Shown here: positions 50,919-60,034 of the stretch, in pieces
How the letters are laid out: every line of letters starts with the position of its first letter
Position numbering within the stretch: the first letter of the stretch is position 1
Origin: Variovorax dokdonensis
GTDB lineage: Bacteria > Pseudomonadota > Gammaproteobacteria > Burkholderiales > Burkholderiaceae_C
Reading direction: 5' to 3'
Length of the DNA: 64,000 nucleotides
Assembly: GCF_030316895.1 (NCBI RefSeq)
Contig: NZ_JASZYV010000003.1
Span: forward strand, 682,001-746,000
Position numbers and translations under genes: made by a program
The notes under the pieces: model-generated
What the model was told of the DNA's origin: nothing
The model's database searches: none
Seen by the model: only the letters and a program-made list of their open reading frames with translations

Positions 50919-51722
50919 ATGCTCGTTGCGACCTGGAACATCAACAACATCGTCAAGCGCTTGGACCTGCTTTGCGACTGGCTGGCCGCGACGCAGCCCG
51001 ATGTCGTTGCCCTGCAGGAACTGAAGACGCAGACCTCAGATTTTCCGGAGGAGCGACTGCGCGAACTTGGGTATCACAGCCTGGTCGTCGGCCAACGTAC
51101 ATGGAACGGCGTGGCCATTCTGTCGCGGGGGCACAAGCCGCTGAAGGTCGCCACGGCGCTCCCGGGTGACCCCGACGACAAACAGGCTCGGTACATGGAA
51201 GCTGCCATTGATGGTGTGCTGTTCGCGTGCCTCTATCTCCCGAACGGCAACCCTCAGCCTGGCCCGAAATTCGACTACAAGCTGCAATGGTTCGAACGGA
51301 TGCGCATGCGCGCCGAAGCCCTTTGGGCGTCCGGCCATCCCGTCGTGCTTCTGGGCGATTGGAATGTGGTACCTACCGACGAGGACATCTACAAGCCAGA
51401 TACCTGGCGCGACAACGCGCTGTTGCAGCCGCAAGCCAGAAAGGCATTTGCCGACATCCTGGACCAAGGCTGGACAGATGCCCTCAAGGCGGCGTGTCCG
51501 CAGGACAAGCTGTTCACGTTCTGGGACTATCGCCGCAAGCGCTGGGAGCGCGATGCAGGGCTGCGCATCGACCACGTCCTCATCAGTCAATCCCTGAGAG
51601 TCGTCGACGCAGGCGTTGACCGCGAGGAGCGCGGAAAGGACGGAGCGAGCGACCACGCCCCGGTGTGGGCGCTGCTCGAACCTGCCAAAGTGTCGAAGCC
51701 GAGGAAGGCGCGTCGCCAGTGA
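50919..51722 (+). CDS. xth: Exodeoxyribonuclease III family exonuclease
   Basis: A 267-residue endonuclease/exonuclease/phosphatase-fold enzyme. Catalytic positions are visible: N7 (TWNINN), E34 (LQELKT), the D-x-N pair in LGDWNVVP (about 143-145) and the C-terminal SDHAP. The enzyme removes 3' blocks and cuts abasic sites in DNA repair. The ATG at 50919 starts right at the conserved LVATWN strand. A basic tail (KPRKARR) ends the protein. Length and motifs are normal for the family. Confidence 0.9.
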   Translation: MLVATWNINNIVKRLDLLCDWLAATQPDVVALQELKTQTSDFPEERLRELGYHSLVVGQRTWNGVAILSRGHKPLKVATALPGDPDDKQARYMEAAIDGVLFACLYLPNGNPQPGPKFDYKLQWFERMRMRAEALWASGHPVVLLGDWNVVPTDEDIYKPDTWRDNALLQPQARKAFADILDQGWTDALKAACPQDKLFTFWDYRRKRWERDAGLRIDHVLISQSLRVVDAGVDREERGKDGASDHAPVWALLEPAKVSKPRKARRQ

Positions 51723-51797
51723 GGTCCGAACTGGCAGTGTCTGCCGACGCTGCTGAACTCACTAGGATGGCATTGTTGAAGTTGATTGGAGTTTGGG

Positions 51798-52055
51798 ATG
51801 AAAGTCTGGGACCGGCACGCAAAGATGGACGAAATGGAAACGCTCGAATTAGGCGGCCACGAGTTCCTGTGCAGTGCAGAGCAACTTCCAAGTGGGGACT
51901 TTCACGCGGTCGTGCGCTATCGAGCCTCGCCCAGCGACGACATTCGAACGCTCATCCTGGACCAACAGCGCCTCGGAAGTTCCGCCGCCGCGCTCGAGCT
52001 CGCGAAGGATCTGGCCAGAACCTGGGCTCGCGAGCACGGCCAACTGGCGCAGTAG
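51798..52055 (+). CDS. Small hypothetical protein
   Basis: An 85-residue soluble, acidic protein (MKVWDRHAKMDEMETLEL ... EHGQLAQ) with a GGAG site seven bases before its ATG. It contains an alternating strand segment (FHAVVRYRASP) followed by a C-terminal helix, a pattern common in small cytoplasmic proteins of Burkholderiales. I recognise no family or function. It lies 75 bp after the exonuclease gene on the same strand. Confidence 0.6.
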   Translation: MKVWDRHAKMDEMETLELGGHEFLCSAEQLPSGDFHAVVRYRASPSDDIRTLILDQQRLGSSAAALELAKDLARTWAREHGQLAQ

Positions 52056-52104
52056 CGGCCTCGAAGGCAATTCGACGTACGCCGGCAGTCCGAGGCACGC
52101 CCTC

Positions 52105-52242
52105 GTGACGTGCGCAAGGTGCGAGGTCCGAGACTTCGTCATCGATGGACATCAACAAGAATGTCTTTTGACATTTCCAAACGGTGCCTCCTACGTATGG
52201 AAGCGATGCGCGGCTACCCGCTGGTCGCCACGTGTGCAATAG
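52105..52242 (+). CDS. Possible 45-residue cysteine-containing protein
   Basis: A GTG-initiated frame, VTCARCEVRDFVIDGHQQEC ... NGASYVWKRCAA, with a C-x2-C pair near the start and two further cysteines, reads like a small metal-binding protein. No strong ribosome site precedes it, so it could be decayed coding sequence. It fills most of the gap between two small genes. Confidence 0.3.
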   Translation: MTCARCEVRDFVIDGHQQECLLTFPNGASYVWKRCAATRWSPRVQ

Positions 52243-52285
52243 ATTGAAGACGGAGCGCTCTTGCTCCGCTTACCAGGAGACACTC

Positions 52286-52441
52286 ATGGCCAATCAACCA
52301 GGACAAAGCAATCCGAACCAGCCGGGCAATCAGCCAAACCAGCCCGGGCAACAGGAGCAAAACAATCCGGGCAGACAACAGCCCGGCCAGGGCAGCCCGA
52401 GCTCGCCCCAGCAGCAGCCGGGTCAGGGCCAAAAGCCCTGA
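52286..52441 (+). CDS. 51-residue Asn/Gln/Pro/Gly-rich protein
   Basis: A repetitive protein built of NQPG, QPG and NNPG units (MANQPGQSNPNQPGNQP ... GQGQKP) with no hydrophobic segment, predicted to be fully disordered. AGGAG lies seven bases before the ATG. Similar small NQPG-rich proteins recur in Burkholderiales with no known role. It faces the cyclase-regulator gene. Confidence 0.65.
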   Translation: MANQPGQSNPNQPGNQPNQPGQQEQNNPGRQQPGQGSPSSPQQQPGQGQKP

Positions 52442-52526
52442 CACCGCTTCACGGCCGCCACGCGTGGCGGCCGGCGCCGGCGCGGCGGTAGCGGCGCCGG
52501 CCTAGATCGTGCTCTGCCGCGACTGT

Positions 52527-53648
52527 TCAAGGCAGCACCACACGCCAAGCCGAAACCTGCTTCTGGAAGCCCTTCAGAACCAGGTCGCCCGCGTGCTCAA
52601 TCCGCCCTTCACACTCGATCGGCGCCTGCAAGGCCCCGCGCACGCGCTGCGAAATGAGGATCTCTCCGCCGGCCGCGTCGCCGCACAGGCGCGCTGCGAG
52701 GTTGGTGACCGTGCCGATCGCCGCGTAATCGATGCGCCCGTCGAATCCGATGCTGCCCATCGTCGCGAAGCCCTGCGCGATGCCGATGCCCATGCTGAGC
52801 TCGTAGCCGCGCTGGCACCACTGCGTGCGCAGCGCACGCACGTCCTGTTGCATGCGCACCGCCATGCGAACGGCACGGTCGGGTGCGTCGGCAATGGGCT
52901 GCGGGTCGTTGAAGAAGATCATCATCCCGTCGCCCGAGAAACGCTCCAGCGTGCCTTCGTGCGCCAGCACCTGCCTTCCCATCGCCTCGTGGTATTGGGC
53001 GAGCACGGCCATCACTTCCTCCGGCTCGGCCGTCTCGGTGAAGGCGGTAAAGCCGCGCAGATCCAGGAACACCACCGTGATTTCCCGGCGATGGCTTTGC
53101 AGCGGATGGCTGCCGTTGGCATCCGCATCCAGGATGGCTCGGGCCAGGTGCGGCGAAAAGAAGCGCTTGAGCTGGCCGAGTCGTTCAAGCTGGCGGACGC
53201 CCTCGGCCACGCGCTGTTCCAACGTCTGATTCCATGCCTGCAGTTCCAGGCGCTGGCGAGCCACCTCGTCGTAGAGCGTCTTCACGCGAAGCAGGGAGCG
53301 AACGCGAGCCAGCAGCTCCGCCTGATGGATGGGCTTGGCCAGGAAGTCGTCGGCGCCGGCGTTCAGACCTGTCACTCGCTCACGGTCCGGGTCCAGCGCC
53401 GTCACCAGCACCACCGGCAGCACTGCATGCGCGGGGTCCGCACGGATGGCGCGGCACACGTCGTAGCCGGTCATGCCGGGCATCATCACGTCGAGAAGGA
53501 CGAGATCGGGCGGCTCGGCCGCGATGCGCGCCAACGCCTCCTCGCCGCTCGACGCCGGTGTGACGCGATAGCCCTGAATGGCGAGGATGTCCGAGAGCAG
53601 CCTCACGTTCTTCTCGACGTCATCCACCACGAGGATGTGCGCGCTCAT
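52527..53648 (-). CDS. Response regulator with class III nucleotide cyclase domain
   Basis: A 373-residue protein. Receiver domain 1-120 with D53 (LVLLDVMMPG) and K105, a coiled-coil linker (about 125-165), and a class III cyclase domain (about 188-330). Cyclase metal ligands D196 (FLDLRGF) and D240 (FSGDGMM) and the transition-state N and R (TVTNLAARL) are present, but the usual base-reading Lys is Arg236. It probably makes a cyclic nucleotide on phosphorylation by the operon kinase. The start overlaps the upstream receiver gene as ATGA. Confidence 0.88.
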   Translation of the reverse strand: MSAHILVVDDVEKNVRLLSDILAIQGYRVTPASSGEEALARIAAEPPDLVLLDVMMPGMTGYDVCRAIRADPAHAVLPVVLVTALDPDRERVTGLNAGADDFLAKPIHQAELLARVRSLLRVKTLYDEVARQRLELQAWNQTLEQRVAEGVRQLERLGQLKRFFSPHLARAILDADANGSHPLQSHRREITVVFLDLRGFTAFTETAEPEEVMAVLAQYHEAMGRQVLAHEGTLERFSGDGMMIFFNDPQPIADAPDRAVRMAVRMQQDVRALRTQWCQRGYELSMGIGIAQGFATMGSIGFDGRIDYAAIGTVTNLAARLCGDAAGGEILISQRVRGALQAPIECEGRIEHAGDLVLKGFQKQVSAWRVVLP

Positions 53649-54022
53649 GGCGATCGCCCTTCTCGCAGGACCCGTTCCACCGTTTCGATGAAGGGCTTGA
53701 TCGAGATGGGCTTGGTCAGGAAAGCGTCGAAGCCCGAGCTGGCGATGTGGCGGCGGTCATCGGGCATCACCGAGGCCGACACCGCAATGATGGGCACCGC
53801 GTCCAGCGCGCGCACCTCTCGGATGCGCTGAAGGGCGGCGATACCGTCGATACCGCCAAGGTGGATGTCCATGAGGATGAGGTCCGGACGATTCGCTATG
53901 GCCAAGACCACGCCCTCTTCACCCGTCCTGGCTTCCAGCGTGGCATGACCCTCATGTTGAAGCAGGTCCCGCGCCAGCTTCATGTTCTTGTCGTTGTCTT
54001 CGATGATGAGGATGGTGCTCAT
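53645..54022 (-). CDS. Single-domain response regulator
   Basis: A 125-residue CheY-like receiver with acidic pair E8-D9, phospho-acceptor D52 (LILMDIHLGG), the conserved S/T (VSAS) and K104 (TKPIS). It has no output domain, so it probably relays phosphate between the large kinase upstream and the cyclase regulator downstream. ATGA overlaps at both ends bind the three genes into one translation unit. It resembles DivK-type phosphorelay proteins. Confidence 0.9.
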   Translation of the reverse strand: MSTILIIEDNDKNMKLARDLLQHEGHATLEARTGEEGVVLAIANRPDLILMDIHLGGIDGIAALQRIREVRALDAVPIIAVSASVMPDDRRHIASSGFDAFLTKPISIKPFIETVERVLREGRSP

Positions 54023-56478
54023 GGCAAGGCCTCCATGTTCTGCCTGGGCAGCAACAGCGTGAAGGTGGCGCCAGCGCCCAGTTCGCTTTGCACGGCCAAG
54101 GTGCCGCCGTGCAGCTGGGCAAAGCGCCGGGCGAGCGAGAGGCCCAGGCCCGTTCCCTCGGCCTTGCGCAAGGGGTCCTGCCCGCCCTGGCGGAACTCGT
54201 CGAAAACCACGGCCTGGTCCTCCTGCGAAATACCGATGCCGGTATCGGAAACGCTGATCTCGGCCAGCTCGGCGCCGTCGCGCTCGATGCGTCGCGCAGA
54301 CAGGTTGACCCGACCACCGGCTCGCGTGAATTTCACGGCGTTGGACAGCAGGTTCACCACCACCTGCTTGATCTTGCGCGCATCGCCCACCCAGTCCTCG
54401 AGGCCCTCGCCCACGTCGATCGACAGGGTCTGGCCGCTGCGCTGCGCGCGTTCGCGCACCAGCGTCATCGTGTTGTGCAAAAGCAAGCCGAGGTCGAAAC
54501 AGCTCAGGTCCAGCTCCATGCGGCCCGCCTCGATCTTGGTGAGGTCGAGCACATCGTTGATGAGCGACAGCAGATGCTGTCCGGAGGAATGGATGTCGCG
54601 CAGGTATTCCTTCTGCTTGTCGTTCACCTCGCCGAACATCTGCTCGGCCAGCACTTCGGAAAAGCCGATGATGGCGTTCAGCGGCGTACGAAGCTCGTGC
54701 GACATGTTGGCCAGGAAGTCGGACTTGTGCTGGTTCGCCACCTCCAGCTGCCGGCTCTTCTCGGCAATCTCGCGGAACAGCCGCGTATTCTCGATCGCGA
54801 TCACGGCCTGGTCGGCAAAGGTCTCCACCAGGCGTATCTCCGCGGGCGAGAAGGGTTGCGCCTGCTTTCGGATGACCGCAATGCAACCGTGCGAGGCACC
54901 TTCGCGAACCATCGGCACGGCCAACACCGTCCGAAAGCCGTGGCGCGCCTGGGCGGCCCTGGAGTCTGGGTATTCCGTGGCGAGCAGTCGGGTGACGTCT
55001 TCCACGTGCACACTGCGCCGATCGAGAAAGGCACGGCCCACCACCGAGCCGCGTGTGAGCGGAAGTTCCTCGTCGCGGCCAATGGCATCGTTGCCGCCAT
55101 GTCCCAGGTAGCCCGTCATCGACTGCAGATGGTCGCCCTGCGGCAACCAGATGCGGCAACCATAGGCGTGGCAGAGCACCGCCGAACGTTCAGCCACGGC
55201 CAGCAGCACCGGTTGCAGGTCAGCGGGGAATCGACCGATGACGCGTAGTACTTCGGCGGTCGCGGTCTGGCGTTCCAGCGCTACGGTGAGTTCAGCGGTG
55301 CGTTGCTGCACCTTGCGCTCCAGTTCGCCATACGACTCCTGCAGCTTGGCAGACATTCGGTTGAACTGTTCGGCCAGTCCTTCGAGTTCGTCGCCCGTGT
55401 TGACCACGATCTTCTGGTTCAGCTCGCCGCGCCCGATGTGCCGGGCGCCTCGCGCAAGCGTTCGGATGGGCCGCACCATGCTTCGCGCAAGCACCCAGGC
55501 CGCAATGGCCGACACGACCAGGCCCGCCAGCAACTGCAGCGCGGCTCGCAGCATGGACGCGTTGAGCTTGGCGTAGACCTCGCCGATCGGCTGCTCGACG
55601 AACACGCGCCAGCCCAGCGGCTGGATGGGCGCCGTCGATGTCAGCACGACTGCGCCCTTCAGGTTGCGCGAGGTCATCGCTTGCGAGGCCTCGCTTCCCC
55701 CTGCCGCCTGCACGTGCGGCAGGTGCGCGACGCTGGTCTTGCGCAGCACGAGGCCGATGTCGGGATCAGCCACCAGAAGGCCGTTGGCGTCGACGACGTA
55801 GGCCTTGCCCATTTCGCCGATGTGAATGCGCGATACGACGCCCCAGATGAACTTGAGGTTCAGCTCGGCTACCGTGACCGGTCCCTTGTCGCCGCCGGCG
55901 CGAACGGCGACCACCATGTACGGCTCCGTGTCGCGGTTGAAGTACACCGGGCCGAGCCAGGGCACGTCTGGAGTGGGTTTGCGAAACGCCGGTTGCGCCG
56001 ACAGGTCGATGCCGGAGCCCAGTACATCCAGTCCCAGTCGCGATACCTTGATCTGCTCGCGGCCCTGGCGGTCTAGCCAGGCGATGTCGGTCACCTCGGG
56101 CGCCTGCCTTAACAGTCGCCAGAACTCGGTGCGGCGCCACTCTGGGTCGGCGACGTCGAGCTGCGCCAGCGAGGCATAGTTCAATTGCTCGATCAGCTGG
56201 CGCATGTACTGCTCGATGCGCGACGCAGCGCCTATGGCCTTTTCCTGCTGGAGGCTGGCCAGTGCATCCTTGTTCTCCCCGTACGAAAAGTACAGGCTGG
56301 TGGCGCTGGACACCAACAGCACCGATGTGACAAGCGAGAGGATGAGCAGCAGGTATTTGCGAAACAGGCGTCCGCGGTGCGCCTCCAGCGCGCTTTGGGC
56401 CGCTTCTGCGCGAGGGGCAAGGCCGGGCGACCCGCCTGCTTCGAGCGGCGCCGGGGTCGATGTGTCCGGAGGCGACAT
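54019..56478 (-). CDS. Membrane sensor histidine kinase with Cache, HAMP and GAF domains
   Basis: An 819-residue kinase. First membrane helix about 42-66, a periplasmic Cache-like domain to about 310 (YMVVAVRAGG, LGWRVFVEQP), second helix about 320-340, HAMP about 342-395, GAF about 420-570 and the kinase core with H594 (ANMSHELRTP). ATP-lid motifs DTGIGIS and GTGLGLSLARR are intact. It should detect a small extracellular ligand and phosphorylate the two receivers encoded downstream. Confidence 0.9.
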   Translation of the reverse strand: MSPPDTSTPAPLEAGGSPGLAPRAEAAQSALEAHRGRLFRKYLLLILSLVTSVLLVSSATSLYFSYGENKDALASLQQEKAIGAASRIEQYMRQLIEQLNYASLAQLDVADPEWRRTEFWRLLRQAPEVTDIAWLDRQGREQIKVSRLGLDVLGSGIDLSAQPAFRKPTPDVPWLGPVYFNRDTEPYMVVAVRAGGDKGPVTVAELNLKFIWGVVSRIHIGEMGKAYVVDANGLLVADPDIGLVLRKTSVAHLPHVQAAGGSEASQAMTSRNLKGAVVLTSTAPIQPLGWRVFVEQPIGEVYAKLNASMLRAALQLLAGLVVSAIAAWVLARSMVRPIRTLARGARHIGRGELNQKIVVNTGDELEGLAEQFNRMSAKLQESYGELERKVQQRTAELTVALERQTATAEVLRVIGRFPADLQPVLLAVAERSAVLCHAYGCRIWLPQGDHLQSMTGYLGHGGNDAIGRDEELPLTRGSVVGRAFLDRRSVHVEDVTRLLATEYPDSRAAQARHGFRTVLAVPMVREGASHGCIAVIRKQAQPFSPAEIRLVETFADQAVIAIENTRLFREIAEKSRQLEVANQHKSDFLANMSHELRTPLNAIIGFSEVLAEQMFGEVNDKQKEYLRDIHSSGQHLLSLINDVLDLTKIEAGRMELDLSCFDLGLLLHNTMTLVRERAQRSGQTLSIDVGEGLEDWVGDARKIKQVVVNLLSNAVKFTRAGGRVNLSARRIERDGAELAEISVSDTGIGISQEDQAVVFDEFRQGGQDPLRKAEGTGLGLSLARRFAQLHGGTLAVQSELGAGATFTLLLPRQNMEALP

Positions 56479-56601
56479 GGCGCGTCAATTGGACATCGGC
56501 ATGGGAAGGATGTGAAGGCTGCGGAAGTCGGCCTCATGGCCGATGCCCATCCGACTTTCCGGTGAGTGGCAGCAGCGCCCGGAGGCGCGCACAATCGCGC
56601 C

Positions 56602-57624
56602 GTGAAAGCGCTGGACCTGCTCCTGGCCACTTCGAAGACGCGTCTTAGGTGGCGCCATGCGGCACTTTGCGCGGCGATGTTTTCATCGCTTAACGCCGTG
56701 CATGCGCAGCAGCCCACGGGCAAGACGCCTCGCCTTGGCTATCTCGCTGCCGTTTCAACCGCGGCCGATACCCCGCGGCTGGAAGCCTTCCGCCAGGGAC
56801 TGCGCGAGCTGGGCTACGTCGAAGGCAAGAACATCCTCATCACCTACCGTCACGAGAGCCAGGATCTCTCTCGGCTACCCGAGCATGCCGCCGAGCTGCT
56901 GCGCGGGAACATCGACGTGCTGGTCGCAGTGACGAGCAACGCAGCGCAGGCGGCAAAGAAGAGCACGTCGACAGTTCCCATCGTGTTCATGGGCGTGACG
57001 GATCCGATCGCGATCGGCCTGGCACAAAGCCTGGCGCGTCCGGGCGGGAACAGCACCGGCATCACCAACGTGGCCGCCATCCTCACTGGAAAGCGCCTGG
57101 AGATCCTCAAGGAAAGCCGCCCTGCCATACGACGGGTGGCCGTCCTGTGGGACCCCAAGGCGCCCGGCTCCATTCCCCAATGGGAAGCCAGCCAGGCGCC
57201 GGCCCGGAAACTGGGGCTGGAACTCATCTCGATGGTAGCGAGCAGCCCGGCGAGCTACGACGCAGCTTTCAAGGAGGCGATCAAGGCACGGGCCGATGCG
57301 GTGTGGGTCACGCTCAACCCGGTCGCCAATTCCAATCAGGCACTGATCGCCCGATTGGCCATCGAGCATGGGCTCCCGTCGATCTGCGCGCGGGGCGACT
57401 ATGCGCAAAACGGCTGCCTGATGGCCTATGGGCCCGGCTACGACACCGAGGGCCGGGATGGCGCGCGCTACGTCGATCGCATCCTCAAGGGCGCCAAGCC
57501 GGCGGACCTGCCGATCGAGCAGCCGACCAAGTTCGAATTGCTGATCAACCTGCAGACGGCGCAACGCCTTGGCTACACCATTCCGCGCGCCGTGCTCAAT
57601 CGCGCAGACAAGGTGATTCAATAG
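56602..57624 (+). CDS. ABC transporter substrate-binding protein, TrpX/DUF534-like, orphan
   Basis: A 340-residue periplasmic binding protein of the YtmI/TrpX family. The GTG start gives a good signal peptide (RLRWRHAALCAAMFSS then cleavage after AVHA, near residue 35). The mature part has FRQGLRELGYVEGKNI, VAVTSNAAQAAKK and VPIVFMGVTDPIAIGL, the standard family blocks. No permease or ATPase is adjacent. It is divergent from the sensor kinase across 123 bp, so it may act as a ligand-sensing partner for that kinase; this is inference. Confidence 0.85.
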   Translation: MKALDLLLATSKTRLRWRHAALCAAMFSSLNAVHAQQPTGKTPRLGYLAAVSTAADTPRLEAFRQGLRELGYVEGKNILITYRHESQDLSRLPEHAAELLRGNIDVLVAVTSNAAQAAKKSTSTVPIVFMGVTDPIAIGLAQSLARPGGNSTGITNVAAILTGKRLEILKESRPAIRRVAVLWDPKAPGSIPQWEASQAPARKLGLELISMVASSPASYDAAFKEAIKARADAVWVTLNPVANSNQALIARLAIEHGLPSICARGDYAQNGCLMAYGPGYDTEGRDGARYVDRILKGAKPADLPIEQPTKFELLINLQTAQRLGYTIPRAVLNRADKVIQ

Positions 57625-57670
57625 TTGAAGCTTCGTGTCGAGCGTTCATGCTGCCCGTAGCGGACCTGGA

Positions 57671-57943
57671 CTAGCGACTCTCGTTCAAGGAGCGCTGCAT
57701 CCGCTTTTCTTCGCGCAGCATGAACAGATAGAGCCCTTCCACCTTCTCTCGTGCCCAGGGCGTCTTGCGCAGAAACTTCAGGCTGGACTTGACGCTCGGG
57801 TCATGCGAGAAGCAGCGTACCGGTATCCGCTGCGCGAGCTCGGCCCATCCATAACGGGCTTCCAGCGCTCGAACAATTGTCTCCAGCGTCAGGCCGTGTA
57901 GAGGGTTTCGCGGCTGGGCGGCGGGAGGCGGGGCTTCGTGCAT
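57671..57943 (-). CDS. VF530 family DNA-binding protein
   Basis: A 90-residue protein carrying the VF530 (DUF2132) signature: [12 protein letters not shown] (about 13-24), [26 protein letters not shown] (about 44-63) and KVEGLYLFM. The family fold is a small helical dimer reported to bind DNA in Vibrio fischeri. It stands alone, convergent with the orphan binding-protein gene (46 bp) and has no obvious partner. Confidence 0.88.
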   Translation of the reverse strand: MHEAPPPAAQPRNPLHGLTLETIVRALEARYGWAELAQRIPVRCFSHDPSVKSSLKFLRKTPWAREKVEGLYLFMLREEKRMQRSLNESR

Positions 57944-58031
57944 TCAGAGATTCTGCACCCGGATGTCCGACGTGATTCGTGAGCGCAGGGCTTGGTGGGC
58001 ACCGAGGTCGAGAGGCGGCTCCTGGCCGGCC

Positions 58032-58940
58032 TCAGGCGTCGGGCAGGACCTGCGCGACCTCGTCCGCCTTGTAGATCTTGTGCTTGGCCGCGCCGGTGAG
58101 CGCATCGGCCACCACGAACAGCCGCCACAGCTTCTCACCCTTGGCGCTGGCTTGCTCCTGGGGGGAGAGCTTTCGGGTCTGCACGCCGACAGACGCGCCC
58201 CGAACGCACACGCGCAGCAGCAACCCGCCCTTCTTGTCCTTCACCTCGACGTCGTAGCCCAGGGCCTGGCTCGAAACGTCTTCGGCCTGATAGCCGTAGC
58301 TGGAGAAGTGCCGAATGATGTAGCCCTTGGCGGCTTCATCGACATCCTGGGCCGACGCGCCCTGCGCGGCGTCGCCGTCGGCGGCTGCGCCACCCGGCAA
58401 GGCGTGCGATCGTCGGGCCGACTTCAGCTCATCGACCGTCGGTTGCCAGCCGCGCGCGCCGCGCACGAGCACGGCCAGCTGCAGCTCTTCGGACCACGAG
58501 GCGACGTGCCATTCTTCGTCGTCGCGCACGCGGATCGAGATCTTGGCGCTCCTGTTGCTTTCCGCCTCGACGATGCCCAGGCGGTTGGTCTGCAGCACGG
58601 CCCGAAAACCCTGGCCGGCCTCGAATGCACGCTTGAGCTGCGCCAGTCGGAACTCCGCGCGCTGCGCCTGCGTGGCATTGCGCTCGCGGCCATCGGCCCG
58701 CACTTCGGCATTGAGCGACTCGACGATGTACCACTGGCCGTTTGCGGCCACGTTGACGTATTCGGCCCAGATGGCGGCCACGACGCTGTCGCCGGTGGCC
58801 AGCCATGCGCTTTCGAAGGGCTTGCTGCGGGCTTCGAGCACGCCCAGCTTGGAGAGCACCTCCACGGGCGTGAGCGGCGGCCCCGACAGGCGCTCCTCTT
58901 CGATGACGGCTAGAACTTTGGGGTCGACTTCGCTTTCCAT
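58032..58940 (-). CDS. DUF3883 domain protein
   Basis: A 302-residue cytoplasmic protein. The C-terminal part from about 215 has the DUF3883 pattern (GYDVEVKDKKGGLLLRVCVRG ... KLSPQEQASAKG ... WRLFVV), a PD-(D/E)xK nuclease-like fold also found in restriction-associated proteins. The N-terminal 200 residues contain repeated strands and Ala-rich helices I cannot place. The D...E-x-K triad (DVEVKDK) is visible, so nuclease activity is possible. It is not next to any other defence-type gene. Confidence 0.65.
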   Translation of the reverse strand: MESEVDPKVLAVIEEERLSGPPLTPVEVLSKLGVLEARSKPFESAWLATGDSVVAAIWAEYVNVAANGQWYIVESLNAEVRADGRERNATQAQRAEFRLAQLKRAFEAGQGFRAVLQTNRLGIVEAESNRSAKISIRVRDDEEWHVASWSEELQLAVLVRGARGWQPTVDELKSARRSHALPGGAAADGDAAQGASAQDVDEAAKGYIIRHFSSYGYQAEDVSSQALGYDVEVKDKKGGLLLRVCVRGASVGVQTRKLSPQEQASAKGEKLWRLFVVADALTGAAKHKIYKADEVAQVLPDA

Positions 58941-59005
58941 GGCGCGGGCTGGCAGGTTGGGTGGAGTTTGGAAACGGGGGCGCGAGTATGCCGCATGGGG
59001 CCGAA

Positions 59006-59902
59006 TCAGCCCAGTTCGCGCGCCACCTCGCGGATCAGATCCAGCATCGCCTTCTGCGTGAGCGTGGCCGGCCGCTGCGAACTCATCGCCAGCATCAGCT
59101 TGCTCTTCAGCGGCGGCGTGCCGATAGGCCGCAGCGCGAAAGCTTCGGGCCGCGACGAGGTGGCGACCGCGTTGCGCGAAAGAATGGCGCTGCCGGCGCC
59201 TTCCTGGACGAGATCGAGGATGGTGGCGACGCCATCGATCTCCAGGGCCACCTGCGGCCGCAGGCCTTGGTTGGCCATTTCGGTCTCGACCAGCATGCGG
59301 ATGGCGTTGGGGCGCGTGGGGATGACGAGCGGGACGGCGGCCAGTTCGGCCAGCGAGATCGGCCGCGGCCGCCCTGCCGTCCCCGCCCCGCGCTGCTGCA
59401 CCAGGAACAGCGGCTCCTCCAGCAGCGGCGCAAGCTCGATGTCGGGCGACGGGCTGGCGTTGTAGAGCAGCGCGATGTCCAGCCGGCCGTGAGCCAGCGC
59501 TTCGTGCATGGCCTGGGTCAGGCCTTCGCTGACCGACAGGCTGGCATCGGGCATGCGCTGGCGAAACTCGCGGATCAGCGGCACGCTGAGCGCCCTGGCG
59601 ACGCTGGGCGGCAACCCGACCGCCACCCGGCCAGCCAGGGCGCCGCGCAGGCGCCCCAGTTCCTCGCGCGCCCGTTCGACCTGGTGCAGGATGCCGCGCC
59701 CATGCTCGAGCAGCAGCTTGCCGGCTTCGGTGGGGGCGGCACCGCGCCCGTTGCGGGTGAGCAGGTTCTGGCGCAGCTCCACTTCCAGCAGCCGAACCTG
59801 CCGGCTCAGCGCGGGCTGAGCCACGTCCAACGCGATGGCGGCACGGGTAAAGCTGCCCATTTCGGCCACCCGCACGAAATATTCGAGCTGCTTCAGGTCC
59901 AT
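59006..59902 (-). CDS. LysR family regulator of the protocatechuate 4,5-cleavage operon
   Basis: A 298-residue LysR-type regulator. Helix-turn-helix about 16-45 (GSFTRAAIALDVAQPALSRQ), effector domain to the end with a SVARALSVPLI start and the LPL-type C-terminus. It is divergent from the protocatechuate operon across 132 bp, the usual position of PmdR/LigR-type activators that respond to protocatechuate. The family is certain; the inducer is inferred from the neighbour genes. Confidence 0.88.
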   Translation of the reverse strand: MDLKQLEYFVRVAEMGSFTRAAIALDVAQPALSRQVRLLEVELRQNLLTRNGRGAAPTEAGKLLLEHGRGILHQVERAREELGRLRGALAGRVAVGLPPSVARALSVPLIREFRQRMPDASLSVSEGLTQAMHEALAHGRLDIALLYNASPSPDIELAPLLEEPLFLVQQRGAGTAGRPRPISLAELAAVPLVIPTRPNAIRMLVETEMANQGLRPQVALEIDGVATILDLVQEGAGSAILSRNAVATSSRPEAFALRPIGTPPLKSKLMLAMSSQRPATLTQKAMLDLIREVARELG

Positions 59903-60034
59903 GCCAATATTTCTTGAATACCGAGCGTTCGATTATGCCGAATTGATATAGCTGATAGCGGTGAGGGCCGCTTGCCGGGATCGGCGCAGTTCGCAAAATC
60001 GGAGCATGCTTTCCACACACTCCGAGTGCGCTTC
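59903..60034. promoter_or_regulatory. Divergent control region of the protocatechuate operon
   Basis: This gap holds both promoters. TATT-TCTTG-AATA (59908-59920), a 13-bp dyad, lies six bases from the LysR start, and an AT-rich stretch TTGATATAGCTGATAG follows at about 59944-59959. LysR activators generally bind such dyads and contact the AT-rich -35 region. The exact sites are not resolved by reading. Confidence 0.35.

Noticed and set aside
58941..60020. Upstream extension of the DUF3883 frame to 662 codons
   Set aside because: The extra part is an Arg/Ala-rich shadow of the LysR gene; the ATG at 58940 begins the plausible protein.
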